A DNA stretch of 64,000 bases from Cryptomeria japonica (GCF_030272615.1 NC_081411.1:830818160-830882159); one strand, 5' to 3'; shown: positions 10,090-21,253, counted from the stretch's first letter. Notes: generated by a model not told the origin, from the sequence alone. Program-made: numbers and translations.

Positions 10090-11305
10090 CTAGAATCAGG
10101 ATCAAACAACTTGTACGCCTTAACATCCTCATAGTAGCCAACAAAAATGAGGGATCAACTCTTCCACTCCATTTCTCTCCTCTGAGAATCAGGAATAAAT
10201 GCCCATGCCTCACTGCCAAATACTCAGAAAAAAGAAACATCAGGCTTGTCATGAGACCAAGCCTCCTCAGGAGTCATATGTCGAATCGCCTTGTGAGGCA
10301 ATCGATTCTGAATGTAGTTAGCATAATTGACTGCCTCAACCCAAAAAGAAGAATCCATGGACCTGGACTGAATCATACAATTCTCCATCTCCCGTAAAGT
10401 CTTGTTCTTTCTCTCAGCGACACAATTCTGCTGAGGGGTGTAGGGAATAGTAAACTGATGCTGTAAACCATGTTTAGTGCAAAAATATTTGTAAGCCGGA
10501 TTCACATACTCCCCCCCATTATCTATACGTATCCATCGAATAGAACAACTAGACTGATTCTCTATAAATGTCTTGAAGATTCGAAATGAATCAAAGACAT
10601 CAGACTTGTACTTAAGAAAGTACACTCATGTGCATCTGGAGAAGTCATCAATAAATGTGAGTACATACTTGGCCCCAAAAAAAGGAGTAGGGAATGACAT
10701 GAGGTCACTATGAATCAACTCCAAAGGTGCCAAAGCATGAGGGTCTCTTCCCTCAGAAAGGGATCCCTGTGATGCTTGCCAAGCACACAACCACGACAAA
10801 CACCATCAGTGCAGGAAATCTGTGGGAGCCCAAGAACAAGTACCTGTGTACTCATCTACTGAAGATATCTGTATTTGACATGACCCAAGAACTCATGCCA
10901 AAGCTTACTCACTGAATCTGCATGTGCTATAAGAGATGAACCTATACCCGTAGAGGAATCAAATCCATCAAATCTGTAAAGATGAGATGCAGTATCAAAA
11001 CTCCTAGTAGCCACAACCAAATCAGAGTCATGGAGGTCTCGAATAAACACATGATGTGGTGAGAACTCAACTGTCTTACTAGAGCCAGAATGACAAATCT
11101 GATAAATGGACAAGAGGTTCGTCAAGATGTCAGGAACAACTAGAACATCCTGTAGAGTACCCCCATCCAAAGAGACAAAACCTCAACCCAAGACTGAAAT
11201 CTGAACAGAGTCACCCACTACAATCTATGAAGTACCACAAGAGGCAAGAGAAGTAATCAACTGCTGAGTGTGATTCATATGGTGAGAAGCACCAGAATCT
11301 AAAAT
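10090..11305 (-). pseudogene. C1 protease and integrase
   Basis: Reading leftward, the aspartic protease active site LDSGASHHM lies at about 11276-11302, followed by a GDSVQISVLG-type segment. The GAG-pre-integrase region has LLSIYQICHSG and LWHEFLGHVKYRYLQ (11170 to 10856). The integrase core has RIDNGGEYV near 10506-10523, the HQFTIPYTPQQN block, and AERKNKTLREM carrying the catalytic Glu. The usual NGVAERKN reads NCVAERKN. In-frame stops occur in the protease (after CGTS and after SVLG), and the first half of the integrase core is frameshifted. The integrase C-terminus stops at the CTAGA target site and resumes at 8394 in the linker ahead of reverse transcriptase, so C1 was one continuous pol gene before the solo LTR arrived. 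Confidence 0.88.
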
Positions 11306-11419
11306 CTAAGTGGACCCATAGGTCGAAGCTCAAGCAGTGAGAGCATGACCTTTCCATGTGGAAGGAGAAGACACCTGAGGTGAAGAGATGTGATGCTGAT
11401 GCATGGCTTCCTCTAAAGC

Positions 11420-12220
11420 CTCTAATCATTTCCAACACCTGGAAACTAGATGTCCTTCCTTACCACAAAAACTGCAAGTATCTTCAGATTTCTTCTTAGT
11501 CTTGGAGGAAGACTCACCAAACTGTGAAGATTTCCCTTGTTTTGGATTAAATTGTGGTTTAGAATCAGACTTAGGAGGTGGCTTGGAGGAATGCTCACTG
11601 CTTGCAAAATTCTTCTTCGGCTTCGGTTTCTGCTTTTGCTTCTCCTTAGATGACTGAGCAACCAATGCTTTGTTCTTGGACCCTAAGAGCATGTCCAGCT
11701 GAGAAAGGTGAGATTGCTCATGAGACAAACGCTCACAAAACACATCAAAGGTAGGCATGGTAAAACGAGCACCCAAGCCATCCATGGTGGCGTAGAAGGC
11801 AAAGGCAAAAAACTGAAAAGGACCCCGAAGCTTCGAAAGGATCAAGTGAATGCACTCTGGGTTTGTCTTGGTCTTTCCAGGGAAAGGAATCAGGTAACAA
11901 GGAAACCAATTTTGCCTCAATCTATAATGCCTAGATCTCATTAACTCTCCTGAAGAGAGTCTCAAACTTCAACCACATAGCTCGAGGAGTGAGCAAAGCA
12001 TCAAGGTGAAATGAAAGACTATCGGAACATGTAATGAGAGAAAACCCATGGCCTCATCCATCTTGTTTTTGTGTTGAAGAATCTCAAAAGGACGCTGCAA
12101 TAGAGGCTGAGCCTCATCCAAACAAGACCACAACCCTCGTGCCCAGAGAAGCCTCGTCATGCGAGGCTTCCAGGTGTGATAGTTGTGTGATGTCAACAAC
12201 TCAGGTGAAGAATCTACCAT
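11420..12220 (-). pseudogene. C1 gag (UBN2-type) with zinc knuckle
   Basis: I place the start at Met 12220 because MVDSSPELLTSHNYHTWKPR fits the usual beginning of a plant Copia gag (L-x-x-x-N-Y-x-x-W). A GLWSCLDE segment and a long helix follow. A frame break lies near 11966. The second half (11965 to 11426) carries a Lys/Pro/Ser-rich basic linker and a canonical knuckle CSFCGKEGHLVSRC of CX2CX4HX4C form. The product would be the capsid/nucleocapsid precursor packaging C1 RNA in the cytoplasm. Frames on the plus strand here (for example 11403-11657) are antisense shadows. Confidence 0.88.
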
Positions 12221-12763
12221 GAAACTCTGAATCTGTACCTGCTTGTGTTTTTTTATATTATGTGATCTTTCAGAATAGACAGAAAATGCATAAGGGTTTG
12301 TTTGTTTTGAGAGTTTTGGTGTTCTATATTCCTGATATAAATGATAGAAAGAGAGAAAAAAATACCCCCCCACAAGAGATAAACCCAAACCCTAGTACAT
12401 ACTGGTGAGAATGAAGCAGTGCATAAGCAAAAAAAATTCAAATTGAAATCTCATTTACCTGATGAAATATATGAGAAACAAGATCACATATTTGAATAGA
12501 TAATGTGGAGAGCTTTCCAGCGCCTATTTGTTTTCGAAAAACAGAGTCCGTTTGCACATTCTACGTCCCCAGAAGTGCAGAAAAGTGACCCCACTTTGAC
12601 TAGGAAAAAGTACAGTCAAACAGAAAAATTGGAAAAAAATTTCAATACCATGAGGTCCGTCTCTGAACCATCTTTTCGAAGCCTATTCATTTTTGAAAAA
12701 ATGACTCCGTATGCTCAAGATATGAAGAAAATACCAACCTCCCCCTACAAAGGCAAGAGAGAG

Positions 12764-12975
12764 GTTGTCTGGTGGCAGGGTCGAGCGGAGGTGGCTCGGG
12801 GGCGGCGCTTTGGTGGCGGGGGGTGGGCAGCGGCAGTCGGGGTGTAGGCCGGCGGGGCTGGGAAGTGACCAACGGGGGTTTGGAGGCCGGTGGCTGGTAG
12901 GGTCCGCTTTGCAGGGTCGACGGCTGGTGGGGCCTGCTGCAGGCCAGGGGGCCCACGATACCCTGCGTACCGTGG
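12764..12975 (-). other. GC-rich, CpG-rich leader segment of C1
   Basis: About 210 bp of G/C-rich sequence, with many CG dinucleotides such as gggggcggcgctttggtggc, lies between the C1 5' LTR and gag in an otherwise AT-rich window. It reads as Pro-rich or Gly/Arg-rich peptides in several frames (12687-12956 minus, 12765-12980 plus). No frame shows a domain, so I treat it as untranslated leader. CCCACG and CGTGGG form a short inverted repeat at its right end. Confidence 0.6.
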
Positions 12976-13378
12976 GTTAAACCCCAAAATTTTTTATTTA
13001 GTTTTTAAAAACTTTGCCAAATTTTTTTTGAATGATTTTTTTTTTTTAAAAACCAAACAAATTTTAGCTTGCATGCCGTAAAAAGGCAAAAAGAAATTTA
13101 TTTTTTTGAAAAAAAATTCCCAAACTGCGTGCCAGGGCCGTACGACCTGGTACCAAACAAAAATATACCCCCAGAGGCTCAGGTGTTGAAAGTGATCAAG
13201 ATTTATATGACCATGGGGGTTTTTGGGCCTTCTAAGCACGATGGTGAGATCCATTTAGGCCCAAAGTGCTCATAAAAAAAGCCTATCCCTAGGTGCACAA
13301 AAAAAACTTCGAAAACCCCATATCTGCTTCCAATGCAAAAAAAAACTCAAAACAAGAACATGTAGCTGCAGATCTAAA

Positions 13379-13390
13379 GCTCTAATACCA
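13379..13390 (-). other. C1 primer binding site (initiator-Met type)
   Basis: The minus strand reads TGGTATTAGAGC directly after the 5' LTR end, against the usual TGGTATCAGAGC. It is the start site for minus-strand DNA synthesis. Confidence 0.88.
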
Positions 13391-13754
13391 TGTGAGAGTT
13401 GATAAATACAACACCACAAGAGCCCAAATGATCTCTGCAATTTGAATAAACCTGTTACAAGGAGAAGCAAGGAAGCAATAGAGAAAAATACAAACACAAG
13501 AAATGCTCAATAATATGAGAGCTTTGTATTCACAAAAATGTGTAATGGCATAATGATACAAAAGAAAAGAATTCAACCTCTAATAGGTCAAAAAACCCTA
13601 AAAGGGAAAACCCTAGGCTTGCACATAATAATTAATAAAAGAATTAATTATTATGCACCTAATGTTATCTTAAGTGTAAAAGAGATAAAGGGGAACTTAA
13701 TTAATTAAACAAATGTCGTTTAATTAATCAAGTAAAGACCCGATTACTGTAAAA
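13391..13754 (-). repeat. C1 5' LTR
   Basis: It is 364 bp. Its outer end is mutated from CTCTAACA to CTGTAAAA but is still fixed by the adjacent target duplication GTAAG at 13755-13759. Confidence 0.92.
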
Positions 13755-14023
13755 GTAAGAATGTTGATATTATGATTTTGGCCCCCTTTCTCAAGGGCAT
13801 GTGTATAAGAAGAAGATGGTCTCATATTGTTTTCCAATGCTTTCTCTTTTTCAAAAAGATCATTGGTTGATATAGTAGCTCTCATCTTATTCACACAAGA
13901 TACCCTAGTAGAGATGCAATAATTAGGGTTTCTCAGGTTGTGATCTACAAAAGTCTTAAGGTGATTAATACACGAAATACTTTTTGTTAATAACATCACC
14001 ATAATGCAACAAAAATGATACAT
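13755..14023 (-). pseudogene. G1 gag-like frame, upstream part
   Basis: This is the part of the G1 frame lying 5' of the C1 insertion. It starts at a Met at 14023 and runs open to the target site, ending in HALEKGGQNHNINIL. Without C1 and one copy of GTAAG, the frame carries straight on into 5982 and down to 4974 with only one stop (TAA, likely from CAA). No domain is recognised in this N-terminal part. The true start may lie elsewhere. Confidence 0.5.
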
Positions 14024-14851
14024 GAAAGCTTTGAGATCAAATTGAAAAGGAAATGAATTTGAAATCTGAGCAACATAGTACGATCAAGTGCTATGAATGA
14101 AAAGAAGCAACATGAAATGAAGAAAGCCATTATCAAACACATGATTATAATAAATATATGTTAAAAATAATGTAATCATATGTGAAATAGAAAATAAATT
14201 TGATCCATTGATTGCCATTCAAAGTCACTTAATTAAAATCTTAATTTTCTTGAAAAGAACATCTAAAATTAGGACCTTTTTATGAAAATTAATTTAAAAT
14301 TTTGGTGTGGAAATTTGAATTTGTATTCGACCTTAAGGGGTGCAAAAATTGATAAAGTACGCCAATTTTCTAGATTTAAGCAGAAAAATACAGTCAATTC
14401 CGACTCTCGAAATTTCGGGAAAAAAGCCAAGGACCGTGTGCAAAGTGCACTCGGTATGACCAACTTTTTTCAAAATTTTCAGGGATGATATAAATTACGA
14501 TTTTATTGTGGAATCCAAAAAAACAACCGATTTGGAGATGTCTAGATTGGTGAAATTAGCAATCAAAGGTCAAAATAGGAGATTCTTAAAATTAGGGTTT
14601 TGCCTTTTAACCACTTAATTTTCAGAATGAAAAGATAAATTTGAATTGCAATTTTAAAATAGAAATCAGATCTAAAACAAGCAATTAAAATGCTACACTT
14701 CACAAGCTTAATTTTGTCAAAATGAAAAATTAGGGTTTTTATGCAATTAACCTCTAAATTTTGTAAAAAGATTAAACTTGGAAATGCAAGTTTAAAATTC
14801 AAATTGCAATAATTCAGATCTTACAATAAGAAATCAGATTAGAGTGTAAGA
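14024..14851 (-). other. G1 5' leader, no gene seen
   Basis: This is AT-rich non-coding sequence between the primer site and the gag-like frame. It contains a decayed relative of the LTR dyad near 14431-14460 (GGACCGTGTG then GTGCACTCGGT). A following stretch resembles the equivalent part of the solo LTR at 9700-9800, which suggests shared ancestry of leader and LTR sequence among these families. Confidence 0.45.
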
Positions 14852-14868
14852 TGTCAGGTTCACCAAAA
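14852..14868 (-). other. G1 primer-site-like sequence
   Basis: On the minus strand the 5' LTR end is followed by TTT and TGGTGAACCTGACA. The same TGGTGAACC follows the 5' LTR of element Y at 57012-57025. It is not the initiator-Met type; I do not assign the tRNA. Confidence 0.6.
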
Positions 14869-16944
14869 TGTAAAGTGGAAAATTGAACCCTAGTGATTCC
14901 CCACTTAGGAGAGAGAAAGGAAGTCACTAGGATGATTTTCACTTGGGAGAAACTTTACATTCAAAAGAGGGACTTGAATCCACTAGATCCAAATGTTGGG
15001 AAAAATGGTGTCTCAACCTTGCATTTATGTGAGGTTACTTTTTATAGTAAGTTTTTATTTGAGCACGAAATGGTGCGAAACTCTCCTTGAAGCTTCTGGT
15101 TGGCTAGATAAGCATTCCGGTAAAGTTGCGTCGCAAGGTCACAGCTAGTTTTGAAGATATTAAAGTTTTCGTCTTGGAGGGGTGCAATAAAATGTTTAAA
15201 CTTAATTTTGGGGACTTTAGAGGCTCCGAAATGCCCTGAAAAGTTTCCGTAACCGGCGAAGCGGTTACGAGGTGATAGAGCACTTCGCGAGCTTTCCGGC
15301 GCTTCAAACGGTTCGTCAATCGGACACCCGGTTCTCAAGTTATGGCCTCCGGAAGTTTGTACTCCTGAAATAGGAAAAATAATTTGTATCGGATACATAA
15401 ATGAGCGGTAAAAGGGAGCGACATGTGTTGATGTGTGCTTTAACATGTCATAGAAGGGAGATAAGGTCAGCTACACCTTATTGGGTGGTTTTAGCCCATG
15501 GTTTTGTAATACCGTTTGATGGTTTCTTGTATTGTATCTCCTATTTATGAGGTGTGTGAGATAAAGGTTGTGTGTATGAGTCTTATGGCTATTGAGTTGC
15601 CTCTGAATCTCTATTTAGTGCTACTCTTGCGAAGAGCTTGCTCTGCAAGTATTTTGTAATCTGTTTTTGATTGCTGAATAAAATATTGAGCTGCTTTTGG
15701 AGGGTGGGGTTTTTCTCCCGAAAGGGTTTTCCCCACGTAAATCACTGTGTTGTGGTATGAATGCTATTATATCTATTTCTATTTTCTGTAATTGTTGTAA
15801 TGATCTGAAAAAGTTTTGCATTACCCTCCTCTCAAGGTTAGTGTAGGAAGTTGTTTCCGCTACTTAACTTCCTTACACCAAATTCAAGGGAAAGAAGGAT
15901 GTGAATTTCAAGTGGATTGGAAGAGTTGGAAAGTGATTTACCCTCTTTTGTAAATAGATATGTTGACTTGTTGAGTATGTAGAAAAGGGAGATAAAATGA
16001 ATGAAATGAGGAGCTACTCGTTCGGGATCGTGCTGTAATTTTGAATTTGAGATATTCAGATTGATACAGATTTACCCTGCAAATTTGAGGAAAATTCGTT
16101 GGGATAGTGTTGAAAGTGCACACGGTTCTCCAAAAAATCCGCGTGCCAAAAATGGTTTTTTTGTCTTTGTAAATGGAGTCCAATCCTACAATTACAGTTG
16201 CACACCTACAACCTACACACAAAAAAGAAGGGTTGTGGAGAGGGGTTTGCCTCAGTCAAACCCTGGTTGAGGAATCGACCTTGAAAGAAAGTAATTGCAA
16301 ATACTTAAATGTAAATGTAGGAAATATATACCTTGTAGATCTGCAATTGATGATGATGATTGCTTTGCTTCTTGAATGTAATCACAAATGTTGTATGAAA
16401 TGGCATGTAACATGACAAAACCCTAACACACACACACATGCTTGCAAATGAATGTCACAATGTTGCTCCAATGGATTAATGAAGAAGACACATGAAGAAG
16501 AGAACTTGGTGGATGCTTGAAGACTTGAATGCTTGATGAAGACCTTTTGCTTGAATTTCGCTTATTATCCTTATCTTGCCTATGTATCGCGTCTATCATC
16601 TATCGAATGAGGTAATTGAATCTCCTTTTATAGATGCCCAAGAGAATTAACTTTAATCCATCAAAGGCCGATAAAGAGAGGTTGAAATCCTCGAAGAGAA
16701 AATTAAGCAAAAGAGGTCGGATAGACCCATCTTAGGGCCTCCCTAAGAGGGAGGATAGGGGTGCCACGCCCCTCTCCCGCCCTATCTTAGGGCCTAGATA
16801 GGGTCATGAGGTAACATAAGGGCTGAAACAAGGGGAGACTTAGGATGAAAGCACAGAGAGGGGTCTCAGTTGAGAGAGAGATGCACTCGTTTAGGTGAGG
16901 ACCTAAAATGTGGTTGAAATTGCGGGGGTCGCAATTTTAGGACA
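14869..16944 (-). repeat. G1 5' LTR, interrupted
   Basis: After removing the solo LTR 14994-15877 and one 5-bp duplication it is 1187 bp and aligns along its whole length with 1908-3160. The frames inside are incidental. Confidence 0.8.
14994..15877 (+). mobile_element. 884-bp solo LTR, copy 1
   Basis: It runs from TGTTGGGAAA to ACTTCCTTACA with a perfect target duplication CCAAA at 14989-14993 and 15878-15882. The uninterrupted site is visible in the other G1 LTR near 2030. A second copy in the opposite orientation lies at 33833-34703. Near its end it has GGTTTTTCTCCCGAAAGGG, the kind of sequence found at the 3' end of Copia LTRs. No internal region is present, so it arose by LTR-LTR recombination. 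Confidence 0.93.
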
Positions 16945-17286
16945 ATACAACACACACACACACACACATATATTCATGAGTAAATATTATATCAATGCAT
17001 ATATATATACACACATGCACAGACTCTGTCATAAGTATTAATTGATATTTTCTTTTTGTGCCTTTCATCTTTCTGTTTTGAGTTTTATCCTTTCCTTTTC
17101 TTCTCTTTCTCTCTTTTTATTTTGATTCTTATATATATATATATATATAATTGTTTATTTTCCTTTTATATATTTTCATATATATATATATATATTTATT
17201 CTTTTTCTGTATGATCCTTTTTCTGTGAGTATTTCTAACATCATTGTTTTGTATTTTGTTGTGCTCTTTATTCCCTTTTCTTTTTG

Positions 17287-17326
<40 letters not shown>

Positions 17327-17358
17327 TACATGAGTAAATATTATATATATATATATGA

Positions 17359-17426
<68 letters not shown>

Positions 17427-17610
17427 TCATATATATATATAATATTTACTCATGTATGCATATATATATATTCTTTCTTTAATATATATATTCTCATATA
17501 TGAATTTATGGTTTTATATATATTTATATATTTTTATTTTTATTCTTTATTTATTTTCATATATATATATATATATATATATATTTATTTTTATTTACTC
17601 ATTTTCTTTC
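16945..17610. repeat. CA and TA microsatellite cluster with large inverted repeat
   Basis: It contains (CA)n at about 16949-16968 and several (TA)n runs at 17131-17149, 17181-17195, 17290-17322, 17365-17409 and 17561-17582. Between 17323 and 17460 the segment GCATACATGAGTAAATATTA is followed by its inverted copy TAATATTTACTCATGTATGC across a TA/CA core. A third copy of the CATGAGTAAATATTATAT motif is at 16974-16991. The Tyr/Ile-rich frames at 17225-17684 are microsatellite translations. Confidence 0.85.
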
Positions 17611-18104
17611 CAGCTTCTTTCATGTCCATGATTTTGTTGTTGAATTTGTGTTACCGCTTGGTTGCCTTGGTGTTTGTGTCATGATGTGGGCTTTGGTCTC
17701 TGTTATGAGATCCTTTACCTTTTCTCCCTATACATTTTATCTTTCTTAATTTTCTTCTTCAACTATTTATTATTTCTATGGCCTCACAACTTATATGAGG
17801 CTCATAGTGGGGCCGTAGGTTTGTCTAGGCTTGTATAGTAATTATGAGCTGGCATTTTAATCTTGGTAACATTTATTTGATGACAAATTTGGTGGAAGCG
17901 GTACTTACCAAGCTGTCTTATCATTACTCTGATGGCAAATTTTATTAGTAACAACCTATCCTTCCGTAAATATCATTTCTACACATGCCAAGAGCTCTTT
18001 TCATGATCATTTCAGGCTATGATTTCAATTTCTCATCCCATTAAATAGAGACTTCCTTTGTTTGGTCATTTGGAGTGTTTTATTATGTTTGTGCATCTCT
18101 TTCT

Positions 18105-18883
18105 TTTCTGAGTGTCATGAAGTCCACTATCTGTCTGCTTCCGGAGGATGATAGCAAAATGATGGCCTTCAAGGGTAGAATCAAGCATGAAAGATGGTGT
18201 AGGATTTTGAATGGCCTGCACGATTTGGCCATTAGGGCGATGAAAGAAATAATGGGGGAGGAACACTTGAACTATGAGTTTAAGTTTAGGGTTAATTATG
18301 ATATTCCAGCTATATTTGTAGCCATCCTCCTGATTATGGGTTCTCCTAAAATGGGGCTATTCAACTTTACAAGGAAGTGTTCAGAGGAGACCTTTTAAAA
18401 GGTCTAGAGCAAGTTGTAAATATTGTAGATGATAATCTCATGATACCGTACCCAAAAGACTATGAGAAGGATAAGCTAGGAGAAAGATAATGGTAGGGTA
18501 GTGGTAAGACATCCTATTTTGATTATCAAAGACCCGAATTCCTTTGAAGAAAGGAAAGTTGTAATTGCAAGAAACATTAACTCCCTTCAGAAATTGCTTC
18601 ATTTAAATCCAGCTCAGGGCACAAAGTGGTGGGTGGACTATATGAGAGAAGAAGGATTCGAGCCCCATCAGACTTTCCAGAAACAAAAATTGAAAGGTTT
18701 CAAGTGGTGCCCCCTATTATTATTAGAGCTTCCCACTTTCAAGGGGAGTCGCCAAAATTGGGGAAAGCCACTAAGAAGAAAAATCTGCTAGCCACGATGG
18801 TGACGAAACTGTCATCCTCGGTCATGAAGAGGACCCCACCTCATGGTGATTGTGTTTACATAGACATGAGCTTGAAAGAATGA
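18105..18883 (+). pseudogene. Unidentified coding-like remnant
   Basis: I do not recognise this. Three overlapping frames look protein-like and could be one decayed gene. The first (about 18120-18398) begins MKSTICLLPEDDSKMMAFKG and contains a mixed charged and hydrophobic stretch ending KCSEETF. The second (18501-18791) begins MVRHPILIIKDPNSFEER and contains LNPAQGTKWWVDYMREEGFE. The third (18626-18883) takes over after a likely one-base frameshift near 18680 and ends at a TGA after HGDCVYIDMSLKE. About 100 bp with stops separates the first two. It could be a transposon accessory gene or a host gene fragment. Confidence 0.35.
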
Positions 18884-19432
18884 GGGTTTATTGTCTAAGG
18901 TTTTTTAAGTTTAGCCTTTTGGTATTAGATTTATCTGTTACTCTATATTTCTTAATTACATGGTAGTCTCACTCTTGGGTTTTTTATAGTTTTCAATAAA
19001 TGGCACAGTGTAGAAACTTTCTATAACTATGGCAGATCAAAATGGAAGTTGTTGTTAATAGTTATTTATTTAGATACTTCTTAAAATATATATGACTTCA
19101 ATGTTTTATTGGCAGTCTTGTCAGGTAGATGGATAGGCTCCTGTTGCTTCTCTGATATGGTTTTATATATACATATATACAAATATGTATAGTTACAATC
19201 ATATAGAGACTCAATTAAGGGCATTTTTGTGAGTCTATATTTAAATCTTTGAAAGGTTCCTCTGATCTTTATCCTATGAAAGGCTCCTCTATTGCGTGCT
19301 CGTATTATGTCATACATCATAATATTATTTGATTGTGATGCTTCATTGGCAGTTGTGAGGTGGTTGGAAAGACCTAGGTGGCTTCTCTATTTCGATTTTG
19401 TTTTATAGACATATTTATATGTATATATATAC

Positions 19433-19505
<73 letters not shown>

Positions 19506-20421
19506 CTTTAGATAGGTACCTTTGTTGCTTGCTCATTTTATTTTGTCAACTCTATTTTGGAATGCTACTTTTATTGGAAATGGTTATTAGTCGCTCTGGG
19601 TCAAAGTTTTCTGGCCCTCAGTGCCCAGTTAATATTTTGCTTATGGGAGACTAGATGATAGTTTTATCTCTTATTATCGGATTCAGTTTCGATAGAGATT
19701 AATAATAAACTGAAAGAGTATAAATATTTCTGCTTACCTCTTTTTGTAAGAAGGTATTTGTTCCATTGCTTATAAATACTCCAAGCTTCAAATTTCTACT
19801 CACACTAGAAACATACAAGATTTTTAGATAAATAATAGCTTTAGTGGTAATGTTATTCTTTCATACATTTTCACTGAATACTCAAAACATGGTTGATAGT
19901 ATTTTATCTAAAGAGCATATATTACTAATCTCTGTATCTAGAAGTAGATTGCATGTTTTAAGTCTGATTCTAGTAGGACTTTAGAGCAGTGGAGGATTAT
20001 TATATCTCAGAGAAGGTTTTTTCTTACTAACAAGCTGACAAGTCTTTGAGATTTGAGTGGTTAACAAAATTACAAGGTAGGCGATCTCACTTGGTGAAGC
20101 ACTGTAGGTAAATTTAAGGGTAATGATATGATCCAATCTTTGGCAGAATAGGTGTTGTAGCAACAAATATATGGATGCTAGAATAGCTGTCTTGTATGTA
20201 TGAAGACCAGAAGATTATGTAATAAAGGTTTTCATTAGGAAGAATGGAGAGGGTCCTTCTTATGAGATGAATGTTCAATATTGTAACTAGGAAAATTTAT
20301 TCCTTGGTCAAGACCAGAGGTTTTCTTTACCCAGTCCTTTCCTACCGATGCCCACACTGAACCGGGAACGTAATTTTTTATTTTTTTTAAATTAATTAAA
20401 ATATCAGCCATGGCTTATTGG
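18884..20421. other. AT-rich spacer with a diverged duplication
   Basis: No gene is seen. The segments 19095-19320 and 19344-19550 look like an old tandem duplication. Both have TATTGGCAG or CATTGGCAG, then GGCTCC or GGTGGC before TTCTCT, then TTTTATAGA or TTTTATATA, then AAATCTTT and TTGCTTGCTCAT-like sequence. A (TA)n run occupies 19434-19500 inside the second copy. Confidence 0.45.
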
Positions 20422-21247
20422 TGCAAGAAAGTTCATGAAGTGGGAGTTTGGAAACCTTAGGGTGAAGAGTTGTTTGTGAAAAGAGAGCATGGATGGTGCT
20501 ATGGTATTGATTTGAGACAAATTCCTTAACAAGGTGATCATTTTATGTTGGAAAATAATTGTGGGGGTTGAATACAATGTGTAGGAACCTTTGGTTGAGT
20601 CTGGAAGTGTTCGGGAAGACTATTTTGAGAAAGCCCTAGTTTAATGTCCAAATAAGGGGGTTTTGAGTTTGACCTATCAAATGAGAGCGACTGCCAAAAA
20701 AAATGTGAAAATACTTAGATTTGAGACCTAACCTAAGAATCTTTCAAGTTTTGGGATTGAAGGGAGTTGATATGTTAGGGGTTGCTTTAGAAAAGTGGGC
20801 TAATTGGGCCTAGTTCGAAAGGGGTAGGGTATTGAACCAGGTTGTTGATACAAAAGAGTCATATATGGTTTTGACATATGTTGAACAAATTAAAAAAGGG
20901 TATTTGGAAGTGTAAATTTGTTTTCAAGTGGTTGGGGAAACTTTTGAGTAAAAGCCAAATTTCTCACTCAAAAGGGCTACTAGGAATAGGCCTAGTTAGT
21001 TACCTGATAAGGGTTTGTCAGTGAAACGGCCAAAAGGGTGAGTGAAGTCTATTTAGACAAGTTGAATAGGGCATGTTGGGACCATATAAGGTGTTAAGAT
21101 AGGTTGATGGAGTTGGGAGTCAAGTTTGGGCATTTTGGTGAAATTGAGTGAAAGAGAAAGACCAAGTTGGCCTAGGACATTACAGACATAGTTCATTGGT
21201 TTCAATGGGTATTGATTGTGAATTATGTTGGATCAGTTTTCTCTGCA
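20422..21247 (+). repeat. Array LTR 1 (probably 5'-truncated)
   Basis: It ends CTCTGCA at 21247. Its left edge begins TGCAAGAAAG where the others read TGTAGGAAAG. The other LTRs continue about 490 bp further left to a purine tract, so this copy probably lost its U3 start. The alternative is that the true LTR is 826 bp and this copy is complete. Confidence 0.75.
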
Positions 21248-21253
21248 TCGTAG

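Larger units (their letters stand above)
5988..13754 (-). mobile_element. Nearly complete Ty1/Copia retrotransposon C1
   Basis: It has two 364-bp LTRs (TGTGAG to CTAACA on the plus strand) and a perfect 5-bp target duplication GTAAG at 5983-5987 and 13755-13759. On the minus strand the primer site is TGGTATTAGAGC, one mismatch from the initiator-Met type, and the polypurine tract is AAGTGGGGG. Gene order is gag, protease, integrase, reverse transcriptase, RNase H, which is the Copia order. By eye the LTRs differ at about 15 of 364 positions, mostly transitions, so it is moderately old. Several in-frame stops and a 1.7 kb solo-LTR insertion in pol make it inactive. It lies inside the gag-like frame of G1. 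Confidence 0.93.
1908..16944 (-). mobile_element. Nested Ty3/Gypsy LTR retrotransposon G1
   Basis: Two direct copies of an LTR (1908-3160 and 14869-16944) bracket about 11.7 kb. Read on the minus strand, the right LTR is 5' and is followed by a primer-site-like TGGTGAACC. A purine-rich GGGGCTAAATTTAG precedes the left LTR. LTR termini on the minus strand are TGTCCTAAAA and TTTACA. Without later insertions the internal region is only about 3.9 kb. It holds a gag-like frame with a G-patch and Cys/His motifs and no recognisable pol, so G1 is either deleted or non-autonomous. The outer flanks (gcata and ataca) do not form a clear 5-bp target duplication. Confidence 0.75.

Noticed and set aside
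10727-12222. Plus-strand frames over the C1 gag and integrase
   Set aside because: They are antisense to clear Copia motifs and have no domains.
12687-12987. Pro-rich and Gly/Arg-rich frames
   Set aside because: Several frames on both strands are open only because the C1 leader is GC-rich; no domain or conserved start.
1903-16949. A 5-bp target duplication for G1
   Set aside because: The flanks are gcata and ataca; only ATA could overlap, which is not convincing.
17225-17684. Tyr/Ile-rich frames of 85 and 109 residues
   Set aside because: They are translations of TA and CA microsatellites.
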